From Pseudooceanicola nitratireducens (GTDB taxonomy: Bacteria > Pseudomonadota > Alphaproteobacteria > Rhodobacterales > Rhodobacteraceae), in assembly GCF_900109195.1 (NCBI RefSeq), contig NZ_FNZG01000005.1, positions 82,223 to 146,222 on the forward strand: a DNA stretch of 64,000 bases, in the 5' to 3' direction. Shown piece after piece: positions 43,139-51,210 of this stretch. Made by a program: the position numbers and the translations under genes. Under the pieces are notes generated by a model, which was given only the letters and a program-made list of their open reading frames with translations, did no database searches and was not told the origin of the DNA. The number at the start of each line of letters is the position of its first letter. The stretch's first letter is position 1.

Positions 43139-44491
43139 TCACTCCTTCGGGACAGCAAAATAATCGATGGTGTGAACGTAGGGCGTGGAATCGACGATCC
43201 GGTAGCCCGCGCTGCGGCACCATTTCTGGGCGAACCCCAGCATGTTCTCGCGCAGGACCTCGACCCAGATCACAGGCTTGTCCCGGGCGATCAGCGCGCT
43301 TGCGCCTTCCAGCACGTCCAGCTCCATGCCCTCGGCGTCGATCTTGATGAAATCGACTGGGTCTTCGCCCATCAGCTGATCCAGCGTGCGCGTCTCGATG
43401 CCGCCTTCGGCATCTTCGACCAGACGGGTGGCACCAAGGTTGTCGGCGTTGTCGGTCTGGGTGCGGAAGGTGCCGGTGTTCTTGCCGGCGCCATAGCCCA
43501 TGCCGCGCGTGTCGATACGGGGGCGTATGTTGTTGGCGTCGATATTCTGTTCCAACAGGGTCAGCGCCTCGGGGTTGGGTTCCACCGGATAGATCCGTTC
43601 GGCGTCCAGATGACGCGCGTACCAGACGACGTGGTTGCCGATGTTGGCACCCACCTCGACGATGCGGGGCTTGGGATTGCGGATCAGTTTCTTCAGCTTT
43701 TCCAGGCTGTCGGCCTCGAAAAACTGGCCGCGCAGATGGGTCATCTGGATCAGGTCGTTCGGGTTGGCCACGCGCATCCGCGCGGGCCCCTGCCCTGCCC
43801 CCTCGTCGGGGACGGTCGCCCAGATTTGGACCTCTTTCAGCTGCTCCGCCCACTGGCGGTTCGTCTCATTGTTCCAGTCCAGACCGGTGGCCGATCGTGG
43901 CCCGGTGGAGTGCTGTCCCCGGACGTTCACAAAGAAGATCTCGGGGCGTTTGGCACAGCGGCAGTCCTTCCACAGCTGGCAATACAGCTTGTAGTCCTCG
44001 CCGGTGTCCATCGCCTCGTCAAAGCCATAGCGCGCAACGCAATCGGTCCGCATGAAGCCGCCGATCTGTACGGCACCGTATGGCGGACACGACAGGAAAT
44101 CTTCGCGCGAATTCAGGCTTTCGCGCTGCTCTTCGCGCAGGGTCGGTTCCCCGCCCTCGTCCAGGGTGCAGATCAGCCCCCAGACCACATCCAGATCGGG
44201 TTCCTGCGCCACGACCCGCCCGAAGGCCTGAAAGGCATTCGGCGTCAGAATGTCGTCGGCATCCAGGAAGAAGATCCAGTCCGAACCTGCCTCCTGCGCC
44301 TGTCTGATCGCGGTGTTCCGCCGCGCGGACCGACCATGTTCGCCCTTGGTGTCGTCCATCATCAGATGGGTGACGCTGTCGAAGGGCCCCATGTCAAAGG
44401 CTTTGGCCTGTTCGACCGAGGGCGCACAGCTGGCATCGAACAGCGCCTCATGCCCCGGTCCGACCGGGGTGATGATGGTCAGCGCGGTCAC
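43139..44491 (-). CDS. Fusion of family 2 glycosyltransferase and FkbM methyltransferase
   Basis: 450 residues, two domains. Residues 1-230: GT-A glycosyltransferase with RSARRNTAIRQAQEAG and the metal-binding DADD at 77-80 (WIFFLDADDIL). Residues about 250-450: FkbM-type SAM methyltransferase with motif I EVGANIGNHVVWYA and DFIKIDAEGMELDVLEGASA. One chain could transfer a sugar and methylate it. It overlaps the preceding gene (44488-45765) by 4 bases and lies 6 bases before the TPR-glycosyltransferase gene. A role in flagellin glycosylation is inferred from its place in the flagellar block. Confidence 0.75.
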   Translation of the reverse strand: MTALTIITPVGPGHEALFDASCAPSVEQAKAFDMGPFDSVTHLMMDDTKGEHGRSARRNTAIRQAQEAGSDWIFFLDADDILTPNAFQAFGRVVAQEPDLDVVWGLICTLDEGGEPTLREEQRESLNSREDFLSCPPYGAVQIGGFMRTDCVARYGFDEAMDTGEDYKLYCQLWKDCRCAKRPEIFFVNVRGQHSTGPRSATGLDWNNETNRQWAEQLKEVQIWATVPDEGAGQGPARMRVANPNDLIQMTHLRGQFFEADSLEKLKKLIRNPKPRIVEVGANIGNHVVWYARHLDAERIYPVEPNPEALTLLEQNIDANNIRPRIDTRGMGYGAGKNTGTFRTQTDNADNLGATRLVEDAEGGIETRTLDQLMGEDPVDFIKIDAEGMELDVLEGASALIARDKPVIWVEVLRENMLGFAQKWCRSAGYRIVDSTPYVHTIDYFAVPKE

Positions 44492-45765
44492 TGACCGGCC
44501 TCGCGGGCCATCGTGCCGATCAGATCAAGCGGCGTTCCGATGAACCGCGTCACCTCCGGGTCGATCTGATCCGTGGGCGTGGCGATATTGCTGGCGCGGC
44601 GATCCGCACCCGAGACGACGGGATCCTGCGCATAGTTCAGGATGGCCCCGGCCGCGGCGCCGACCGCGACCAGCGCCAGCATGGCGGCGCGCATCGGGGT
44701 GACCACGCCGCGCAGCAGCGGGCGCGACTGGTTCGCCGCCTTGGGCTTTTCGGGCATGGCGTCGCCGGGGGTGACGAAGACGCCCTTCCCGGTCACCGTG
44801 ACCTCGGCCGCGCGCGGATTGGCGGTGAAGCGATCAACGATGGCCGGCGGGAATTGCGCCACCGGAATGTCCAGCACGGCGGGCGCACCGGGGGCCCAGG
44901 CCGCCAGCGTGTCGCGGGCCAGCATGAAGCGCGACAGGTCATCGCGGAACAGCAGTTCCTCGACCCGGACGGGCGCGGTTTTCACCGTCACCTTGTCGCG
45001 CGCGATGACCAGGCGGATCACATCGGCCTGGGGCACCAGTTCCGCCTGAAAGACGTGGCATTCCTCGGACATCAGCTGCGCGGCGGGGGCGTAGCCCGGC
45101 GGGTATTGCGGCTCAACCACCGGGGCGGCGACGGGCGCGGGTTCGGCCTTTACCGCCTGGGCCAGACCGCCCATGGTCAGCCGAAGGCGCGGCTTGATCC
45201 CCTTGGGGCGCGCGGCGCGGGCGCGGATCTCGGGCGAGACGCGCGGCGGCAGCTTCAGTTCGCGGTGACGGAAGGTGGGGGTGATGACCTCGGCGGTGTG
45301 ATCGGCATCGAATGCGGGGCGGCCTTCGGACCGCGCCTCGAAGGTGCGCCGCTCGGCCCGCAGGGGCGCGGGTTTCGCCGTCGTCTCGCGCGGGCGCATG
45401 GTGTCGGGGTTCAGCCCCTGGTCCTTGGCGTAGCGATAGTTGATCGCGTAATCCAGCGCGGTCTCGGGCAGGTCGATCGTGTCGGCGACCAGCGTCAGCA
45501 GCTTCTGCTCTTCGGAAAAGAACACCTTCCGCGTCGGATATCCGCGCATCTCGGGGACCACGGTGAATTCGCCCACGGAACGTTCAAGAATGCCGGCCAC
45601 CTTGCTGAGAACGGAATGACCTTCGTCCTGGTGGTAGACGACGATTTCGCAATCGCCCGAATCCTCAAGGCAGAGCACCACGTTCATGTCATCCGGCCAT
45701 TCGGCGAAGACGCCAGCCAGCTGATCCGCATCAAGGAAATACGCCAGTTTGTCTGTCTGGTTCAT
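44488..45765 (-). CDS. Unknown membrane-anchored flagellar-cluster protein
   Basis: 425 residues from ATG 45765 (GAGG 9 bases upstream); another ATG at 45786 has no clear ribosome-binding site. Not recognised. An N-terminal globular domain (NQTDKLAYFLDADQLAGVFA, VVPEMRGYPTRKVFFSEEQK) is followed by a Pro/Arg-rich middle and one membrane helix near the C-terminus (about 375-395, AAMLALVAVGAAAGAILNYA). First gene of the group that runs through the two glycosylation-type genes and mucR genes to motB, divergent from motA. Possibly a motor or envelope accessory. Confidence 0.6.
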   Translation of the reverse strand: MNQTDKLAYFLDADQLAGVFAEWPDDMNVVLCLEDSGDCEIVVYHQDEGHSVLSKVAGILERSVGEFTVVPEMRGYPTRKVFFSEEQKLLTLVADTIDLPETALDYAINYRYAKDQGLNPDTMRPRETTAKPAPLRAERRTFEARSEGRPAFDADHTAEVITPTFRHRELKLPPRVSPEIRARAARPKGIKPRLRLTMGGLAQAVKAEPAPVAAPVVEPQYPPGYAPAAQLMSEECHVFQAELVPQADVIRLVIARDKVTVKTAPVRVEELLFRDDLSRFMLARDTLAAWAPGAPAVLDIPVAQFPPAIVDRFTANPRAAEVTVTGKGVFVTPGDAMPEKPKAANQSRPLLRGVVTPMRAAMLALVAVGAAAGAILNYAQDPVVSGADRRASNIATPTDQIDPEVTRFIGTPLDLIGTMAREAGQ

Positions 45766-45800
45766 CAAACGGCCTCGTCGGAGCATGAAACAATCGCCAA

Positions 45801-45819
45801 CTATTCTTGTTTATACTTG
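45801..45819. promoter_or_regulatory. Direct CTATTCTTG/TTATACTTG boxes between orf425 and motA
   Basis: CTATTCTTG (45801-45809) and TTATACTTG (45811-45819), 10-base period, in the divergent interval. CTTG at 45816-45819 is followed after 17 bases by CATATG, a possible RpoH-like -35/-10 arrangement for motA. Confidence 0.45.
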
Positions 45820-45895
45820 ATCGGATGTCAATTATACATATGCTGCGAACAACAGACCGGTTTAACCCGGCAGAGCAGCATATAGGTGGCAGACA

Positions 45896-46762
45896 ATGAC
45901 AATGTTCCTTGGCTTGGCGATGGTCATTGGCCTCGTCTTCGGGGGCTTCATGCTGTCGGGCGGCAAGATGGACATCGTCCTTCATGCCCTGCCCTTCGAA
46001 GGCATGATGATCGGCGGCGCATCCCTGGGATCCTTCGTCATCGCAAACTCCTTCTCGGTGATCAAAGGCGCGGCAAAGGGCGTCGGCAAGGTCGTTAAGG
46101 GTCCGAAATGGAAAGGCAAGGATTACAATGACTTGCTGGCCCTGATGTACGAACTGACCCGGATCTACAAAGCCAAGGGCATCCTGGCACTGGACGATCA
46201 CATCGAGAACCCGAAAGAATCCGAGATCTTCCAGCGCTATCCCAAGATCCTCAAGGATCACTTCGCGCTGGACCTGATCCGCGACAGCTTCCGCATGCTC
46301 TCGATGCAGTTCGACGACAAATACGCGACCGAAGACGTCATCAACCGCAAGATCAAGAAGCACCATCACGAGGCACTGGAAGCCGCCCATGCGATTCAAT
46401 CCATGGCCGATGGTCTTCCGGCAATCGGGATTGTTGCGGCTGTTCTTGGTGTGATCAAGACCATGTCCTCGATCGACCAGCCGCCCGAGGTTCTGGGTGC
46501 CATGATCGGTGGCGCGCTTGTCGGGACCTTCCTTGGCGTGTTCCTGGCCTATTGTATGGTGCAGCCGATTTCCGGCCGCCTGACCCAGATCGAAGACGAA
46601 GACGGCGCCTTCTACCACGTGATCCGCGACATCTTTGTCGCCATGGTCTCGAACCAGCCGCCGAACATCTGTGTCGAAATCGGCCGCGGCAACATTCCGA
46701 CGCGGATGCAGCCCGACTTCTACGAAGTTGAGGCGGCCCAGAAAGAACTGCCGGCCGTCTGA
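45896..46762 (+). CDS. motA: Flagellar motor stator protein MotA
   Basis: 288 residues, proton-channel partner of MotB. AGGTGG ribosome-binding site. Helices at about 2-20 and 27-45 (FLGLAMVIGLVFGGFMLSGG, EGMMIGGASLGSFVIANSF), a cytoplasmic loop with the torque-related charged segment, then two helices from about 168 (DGLPAIGIVAAVLGVIKTMS, GALVGTFLGVFLAYCMVQPI). First gene of motA-orf115-fliJ; the next gene starts on its stop codon. Confidence 0.95.
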   Translation: MTMFLGLAMVIGLVFGGFMLSGGKMDIVLHALPFEGMMIGGASLGSFVIANSFSVIKGAAKGVGKVVKGPKWKGKDYNDLLALMYELTRIYKAKGILALDDHIENPKESEIFQRYPKILKDHFALDLIRDSFRMLSMQFDDKYATEDVINRKIKKHHHEALEAAHAIQSMADGLPAIGIVAAVLGVIKTMSSIDQPPEVLGAMIGGALVGTFLGVFLAYCMVQPISGRLTQIEDEDGAFYHVIRDIFVAMVSNQPPNICVEIGRGNIPTRMQPDFYEVEAAQKELPAV

Positions 46763-47109
46763 TGCGGGTCGCGGTCTATATGCTAAGCGCCGCGGCCGCC
46801 GTGTCGGTGCCGGGGATCGTGGCCAACCAACTGGGCTGGCGCATCGGCGATCTGTCGATGTTCGCCCAGGAAGAGGCCGAGCCCCTGCCCCCCGAGGCGG
46901 CGCCGCAGCTGGTCAGCTACGAGACCGCCGACGAAGAGGAAGACGCCGCAGCGGCCGAAACCCCGATCGACGAAGAATTTCTGCCCCGCCAGGTGACGCT
47001 TGGCGGGTCTTTCGTCGCCCTCCCCGAGCCCACGCTGACCGCCATGCGGGACAAGCTGGTGGCGATGCGCGGCGGCACCCCCGACAGCAAGAAATCCGGG
47101 GGCCACTGA
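46762..47109 (+). CDS. Unknown small exported protein between motA and fliJ
   Basis: 115 residues, not recognised. A hydrophobic N-terminus (about 1-22, AVYMLSAAAAVSVPGIVAN) suggests a signal or anchor; then an acidic region (ETADEEEDAAAAE) and a short C-terminal part (RQVTLGGSFVALPEPTLTAM). The ATG overlaps the motA stop by one base and the stop overlaps the next ATG, so all three genes are coupled. Probable motor or export accessory, by context only. Confidence 0.6.
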   Translation: MRVAVYMLSAAAAVSVPGIVANQLGWRIGDLSMFAQEEAEPLPPEAAPQLVSYETADEEEDAAAAETPIDEEFLPRQVTLGGSFVALPEPTLTAMRDKLVAMRGGTPDSKKSGGH

Positions 47110-47525
47110 TGTCGGCCAAGCGACGCCGCGCCCTGTCCCTGATGGAACGTCTGCGCGGCCTCGACATTGACGAGGTCAAGCGCGACATGGCCGATCTGCG
47201 CCGCCAGATGACCGCGCTGAAGGAAGGCCGCGAGGATCTGCGCGAACGGCTGAAACGCGAACGCCTAGTGTCTTCCCCCGAGGCGCAGCCCTATATCGCC
47301 GCCTTCGTGCAATCGGTCACCGCCGAGATGCGCCGCATCGAAGCCAAGATGCTTGAGATCGAACCCCAGCTGATCCGCTATGAGAACCAGCTGAGAGAGC
47401 TGTACCGGGAGCAGAAGGTCTATGAGACCGTGCGCGTGAAGGACCTGCGCGACGAACAGCGCGAACGCGCCCGCCGCGAACAGCAGGAGATCGAGGAAAT
47501 GACGATCCTGCGTTGGAACCGCTAA
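47109..47525 (+). CDS. fliJ: FliJ-like coiled-coil export protein
   Basis: 138 residues from ATG 47109, overlapping the previous stop by one base. Almost entirely charged helical coiled coil (RRALSLMERLRGLDIDEVKR, DMADLRRQMTALKEGREDLR, QLRELYREQKVYETVRVKDL), the size and form of FliJ, which sits in the FliI ATPase ring. FliJ sequence is poorly conserved, so the call rests on design and on being the only such protein in the cluster. fliI is 4 kb away beyond the rep genes. Confidence 0.6.
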   Translation: MSAKRRRALSLMERLRGLDIDEVKRDMADLRRQMTALKEGREDLRERLKRERLVSSPEAQPYIAAFVQSVTAEMRRIEAKMLEIEPQLIRYENQLRELYREQKVYETVRVKDLRDEQRERARREQQEIEEMTILRWNR

Positions 47526-47572
47526 AACTGGCGTAAAAACACCATATCCGCTGCCTCAAGGATTAATTCCAA

Positions 47573-47595
47573 CTAATCTTGGCAGATTCTTCTTG
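47573..47595. promoter_or_regulatory. CTAATCTTG/TTCTTCTTG boxes upstream of repA
   Basis: CTAATCTTG (47573-47581) and TTCTTCTTG (47587-47595), direct repeat with 14-base period, about 100 bases before repA. Same family of elements as in flagellar intervals. Confidence 0.35.
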
Positions 47596-47624
47596 CCCGA
47601 ATCTGAAAAACGCCGCATCTAATT

Positions 47625-47668
47625 ACGCTATAAAGCGTCTAGAACGGCAAAATCCGTAACAAACGGAT
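47625..47668 (+). promoter_or_regulatory. repA control region: two short inverted repeats
   Basis: ACGCT-ATAA-AGCGT (47625-47638) overlaps a -10-like TATAAA; candidate operator for RepA autorepression. ATCCGT (47652-47657) and ACGGAT (47663-47668) form a small leader hairpin before the GAGGGG ribosome-binding site at 47675-47680. Confidence 0.4.
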
Positions 47669-47689
47669 CAGACAGAGGGGCGAGCAGAC

Positions 47690-48865
47690 ATGCGCCGCAG
47701 TGAACGTATCGACAAACTGATCGGTGAACACGCCGAACGGTTGTCAGAGCGGCTACAGCAACACCGGGCACAATTGTTCCCGCCGAACGCCTCGAAAGAG
47801 ATGCGGAAATTCGCGGCCGGTGAGGTCGCGGATCTGCTTGGCGTGAAGGACAGTTACCTGCGCAAGCTGCATCTGGACGGCAAGGCCCCGGATGTCGAGA
47901 TGAAGGGCAACGGACGGCGCTATTACACCAGCGACGACATCCAGACCCTGCGCGAGATGTTGGAAAAAGGTGCAAAGGTTCCAGGCACTTACATGCCGGG
48001 CCGGCGCGACGGTGACCATCTTCAGGTGATCACGGTGATCAACTTCAAGGGCGGGTCGGGCAAGACTACGACCGCCGCGCATCTGGCGCAGAAGGCGGCG
48101 CTTGATGGCTATCGCGTCCTGGCGATCGACCTTGACCCGCAGGCCTCGCTCTCTGCGCTGCACGGGTTCCAGCCGGAATTCGATCTGCTGGACGGCGGCA
48201 CGCTTTATGATGCGATCCGCTATGACGATCCCGTGCCCTTGGCCGACGTCATCCAGAAAACATATTTCACGAATCTCGACCTGGTCCCGGGCAACCTGGA
48301 CCTGATGGAGTTCGAACACGAAACCCCCCGCGCCCTCTCCGAACGGTCGGGCAGTCTTTTCTTCACCCGTGTCGGCGACAAGCTGGCCGAGGTCGAAGCA
48401 GACTATGACGTGGTGGTGATCGACTGCCCGCCGCAGCTGGGCTTCCTGACCATGTCCGCGCTGTCCGCCGCCACCGCCGTTCTGGTGACCGTGCATCCGC
48501 AGATGCTGGACGTCATGTCGATGTGCCAGTTCCTGCTGATGACCTCGAACCTTCTGGGCGTGGTGTCCGAGGCGGGCGGCAACATGGACTACGACTGGCT
48601 GCGCTATGTAGTCACCCGCTACGAACCGGGCGACGGGCCGCAGAACCAGATGGTCAGTTTCATGCGGTCGATGTTCGGCGATCACGTGTTGAACCACACC
48701 GTTCTGAAATCCACCGCGATTTCGGATGCGGGCATCACCAAGCAGACACTCTACGAGGTCGAGAAAAGCCAGTTCACCCGGACAACCTATGACCGGGCGC
48801 GCGAAAGCCTCGATCAGGTGAACGGCGAAATCGAAGGTCTGATCCAACAGGCATGGGGGCGCTAG
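47690..48865 (+). CDS. repA: Plasmid partitioning ATPase RepA
   Basis: 391-residue ParA-type ATPase of a repABC module; it drives segregation and autoregulates the operon. N-terminal winged-helix region (about 40-95: FAAGEVADLLGVKDSYLRKL, GRRYYTSDDIQTLREML). The deviant Walker A KGGSGKTT is at residues 120-127, then LAIDLDPQASLSAL and VVVIDCPPQLGFLTMSAL. Start ATG with GAGGGG upstream. repB follows after one base. Confidence 0.95.
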   Translation: MRRSERIDKLIGEHAERLSERLQQHRAQLFPPNASKEMRKFAAGEVADLLGVKDSYLRKLHLDGKAPDVEMKGNGRRYYTSDDIQTLREMLEKGAKVPGTYMPGRRDGDHLQVITVINFKGGSGKTTTAAHLAQKAALDGYRVLAIDLDPQASLSALHGFQPEFDLLDGGTLYDAIRYDDPVPLADVIQKTYFTNLDLVPGNLDLMEFEHETPRALSERSGSLFFTRVGDKLAEVEADYDVVVIDCPPQLGFLTMSALSAATAVLVTVHPQMLDVMSMCQFLLMTSNLLGVVSEAGGNMDYDWLRYVVTRYEPGDGPQNQMVSFMRSMFGDHVLNHTVLKSTAISDAGITKQTLYEVEKSQFTRTTYDRARESLDQVNGEIEGLIQQAWGR

Positions 48866-48866
48866 G

Positions 48867-49838
48867 ATGGCACGCAAGGATCTGCTCAAGGGATTGATGG
48901 GGGATCCGCTTCCCCGGACCGAACCCACGGAACCGAAGATCGTCAAGGCAGAGGAGCCCGGCTCCCCTGCCCGTCCGCGTTATTCCAAGGGGGCCATCGG
49001 GGCCGTCAGCCAATCCATTGCCGAACTCAAAAGCCGCGCCCTGATCGAGGTCACCGCCGATCAGATCGACCCCGGCGGGCTGGAAGATCGCCTGGGCGAA
49101 GACCCCGAGGACATGGAGCAGCTCAAGGCCTCCTTGCGTGACTACGGTCAACAGGTGCCGGTGCTTCTGCGTCACGATCCCAAGCAGGAAGGCCGCTATC
49201 AGATCGTCTATGGCCGCCGACGGATTGCCGCAATGCGGGCGCTGGACATGCCGATCAAGGCAATGGTCCGTGATCTGACCGACGATGAACTGGTCGTCGC
49301 CCAGGGTCAGGAAAACACCGCCCGGAAGGATCTGACCTTCATCGAAAAGGCGAACTTTGCCCGGCAGATGCGCGACGGAGGATTCGACCGCAAGGTGATC
49401 TGCGACGCGCTGAACATCGACAAGACGGTGATTTCCCGGATGCTCAGCGTGGCGGACACCCTGCCCCTTGCGGTGATCCAGGCGATCGGCCCCGCGCCTT
49501 CGGCCGGGCGGGATCGCTGGCGGCTTCTGGCGGATCGCTATGCCAACCGAAGCTCGGGTGCGGAACTGGCGGGGGCTTTGAAGTTCTCGGTCAACCTGCC
49601 CTCGGACCAACGGTTCGAGGCCGCGCTTGCCGCGCTGACCGAGGAAAAGCCGAAACCCAAGAAGCCTGATGATCGCGTCGTCACCGGGGCCGCCGATGCG
49701 CCCCTGGCGCGCGCGAAATCCTCGGGGCGGAAAACCGTCCTGACGTTTGACAGCAAGGAAACCGACGGGTTCGAAACCTGGCTGATCGACAACCTTTCCG
49801 ACATTCACCGCGACTGGCTGAAGACCCGCGGCGAATAA
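48867..49838 (+). CDS. repB: Plasmid partitioning protein RepB (ParB family)
   Basis: 323 residues. The ParB N-terminal domain includes SLRDYGQQVPVLLRHDPKQE, YQIVYGRRRIAAMRALDMPI and QGQENTARKDLTFIEKANFA (CTP-binding region). A helix-turn-helix follows (DGGFDRKVICDALNIDKTVI, SRMLSVADTLPLAV), then the C-terminal dimerisation region. Expected to bind the GTTGACAGCTGTCAAC palindromes at 49959 and 51194. Between repA and repC in the usual order. Confidence 0.95.
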   Translation: MARKDLLKGLMGDPLPRTEPTEPKIVKAEEPGSPARPRYSKGAIGAVSQSIAELKSRALIEVTADQIDPGGLEDRLGEDPEDMEQLKASLRDYGQQVPVLLRHDPKQEGRYQIVYGRRRIAAMRALDMPIKAMVRDLTDDELVVAQGQENTARKDLTFIEKANFARQMRDGGFDRKVICDALNIDKTVISRMLSVADTLPLAVIQAIGPAPSAGRDRWRLLADRYANRSSGAELAGALKFSVNLPSDQRFEAALAALTEEKPKPKKPDDRVVTGAADAPLARAKSSGRKTVLTFDSKETDGFETWLIDNLSDIHRDWLKTRGE

Positions 49839-50022
49839 CCCAGAGCAGCAGCAACCAAGGAGGCACGAAAAACCGGCAGATCCAAAAGAAAAGACCCCCC
49901 AGGACATATCATCCCAGAAGGCCTTGTTCGTTCTAGCACCTCGAATTTAGCCCTTTCGGTTGACAGCTGTCAACTCTGCCAAGCGGCAGAGAACGGGAAA
50001 GATTTGCCTTTCGTGATAAAAA
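49839..50022. other. repB-repC intergenic region
   Basis: In repABC modules this interval normally carries a counter-transcribed RNA that limits RepC synthesis. It contains a partition palindrome at 49959. I see short C-rich and A-rich tracts (49895-49910) but no clean terminator stem, so I do not place the RNA ends. Confidence 0.35.
49959..49974. repeat. Partition-site palindrome upstream of repC
   Basis: Perfect 16-bp palindrome GTTGACAGCTGTCAAC. Identical to the copy at 51194-51209. Fits a RepB-bound parS-type site of a repABC replicon; sequence may define the incompatibility group. Confidence 0.75.
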
Positions 50023-51192
50023 ATGCGGACAGTGACAACGACGCCCTTCGGGGCGCGGCCGGTAACGGCTTGCCTGATGGAAAATCAGGCCCGTGGGCGT
50101 GCGCTCGCGCAGATTTCAAGTGTCGACAAGTACCAGGTTCTGAACGCGGTCGGCCTGATCGCTCGTGATCTCGGGCTGTCTGATCGCAATATCGCCGTGC
50201 TTCAGGTTCTTCTGTCCTTCCACCCGGATCGGGATCTGAAAGACGGTGCGGCGATGGTGGTCTTTGCCTCCAATGCCTCACTGTCCGAACGTGCCCATGG
50301 GATGCCGGAAAGCACCCTGCGCCGGCATCTTTCTTCTTTGGTGAACGCGGGTCTGATCCTACGGCACGACAGCCCGAACGGCAAACGCTATGCCCGCCGT
50401 GGTGCCGGTGGCCAGATCACCCGCGCGTTTGGTTTCGACCTGACCCCCCTTCTGACTCGGGCGCCGGAAATCCTTGAACGCGCCAATATCGAAATCGCGC
50501 GGCGGGAACAGATCAAGGCAATGCGCGAAGAGGTCTCCCTGATGCTTCGGGATGCGAGCAAGCTGATCGAATATGCTCTGCACAGCGGATTAGAGACGAA
50601 TTTGGACGAAGTTGACGACCGTACAAAGCTGGCCCGCCAGGTCCTGCGAAGGAAGCTGTCCTATCATCAGTTACGCGAGATGCGCGACCAGATGGCAACT
50701 CTGATCAACGACATTCACGCCCGCCTTGGAACACAGATCACCACCGATCCGCAGGTGGAAAACACCGTGGACATCCAGGTGAAAACCGAGACGAAAACAG
50801 CGGAACTGAGCGGCAACCCCGCGCAAAATGAGCGCCACTATCAGAAATCAGATAAAGATATACCTGATAAGAAAGCCCCGGACCTGGGGATGGTTCTAAC
50901 CTCCTGCCCCGATGTCACAGCCTATTTCGACCGACCTGTCAGGGATTGGAGCGATTATCTGTATGCCATCTGTAGCGTGGCCCCAATGGTTGGCATTGAT
51001 GCACAGAACTGGGCCAAGGCGTGCCAGACCATGGGACCCGAGAATGCGGCAGCAACTGTGGCTGTGTTGGTTCAACGCATCTCTGAAATTGCGAATCCCG
51101 GGGCCTATTTCCGAACGCTTGCGCAAAAAGCAGGGGAGGGTGATTTCTCACCGCTCCCCTTGTTGACTGCGCTCGCCCGGAAGGCGGCGTGA
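50023..51192 (+). CDS. repC: Replication initiator RepC
   Basis: 389 residues from ATG 50023; the N-terminal TTPFGARPVTACLMENQARG matches the family start. A winged-helix DNA-binding region follows: VLQVLLSFHPDRDLKDGAAM, VVFASNASLSERAHGMPEST, LRRHLSSLVNAGLILRHDSP. The C-terminal domain is at about 285-389. An AT-rich stretch inside the gene is the probable origin. Flanked by two identical palindromes. Essential for replication of the element. Confidence 0.95.
   Translation: MRTVTTTPFGARPVTACLMENQARGRALAQISSVDKYQVLNAVGLIARDLGLSDRNIAVLQVLLSFHPDRDLKDGAAMVVFASNASLSERAHGMPESTLRRHLSSLVNAGLILRHDSPNGKRYARRGAGGQITRAFGFDLTPLLTRAPEILERANIEIARREQIKAMREEVSLMLRDASKLIEYALHSGLETNLDEVDDRTKLARQVLRRKLSYHQLREMRDQMATLINDIHARLGTQITTDPQVENTVDIQVKTETKTAELSGNPAQNERHYQKSDKDIPDKKAPDLGMVLTSCPDVTAYFDRPVRDWSDYLYAICSVAPMVGIDAQNWAKACQTMGPENAAATVAVLVQRISEIANPGAYFRTLAQKAGEGDFSPLPLLTALARKAA
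50838..50876. other. AT-rich stretch inside repC, candidate origin
   Basis: In a GC-rich gene, 50838-50876 is strongly AT-rich and carries ATCAG repeats (TATCAG, AATCAG) and the inverted CTGATAAG. In repABC replicons the origin lies inside repC in such a region (established); assignment here is by composition. Confidence 0.5.
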
Positions 51193-51210
51193 AGTTGACA
51201 GCTGTCAACT
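51193..51210. repeat. Partition-site palindrome downstream of repC
   Basis: AGTTGACAGCTGTCAACT, 18-bp palindrome whose 16-bp core equals the 49959 copy. It fills the gap between the convergent stops of repC and fliI and could also end transcription. Confidence 0.75.
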
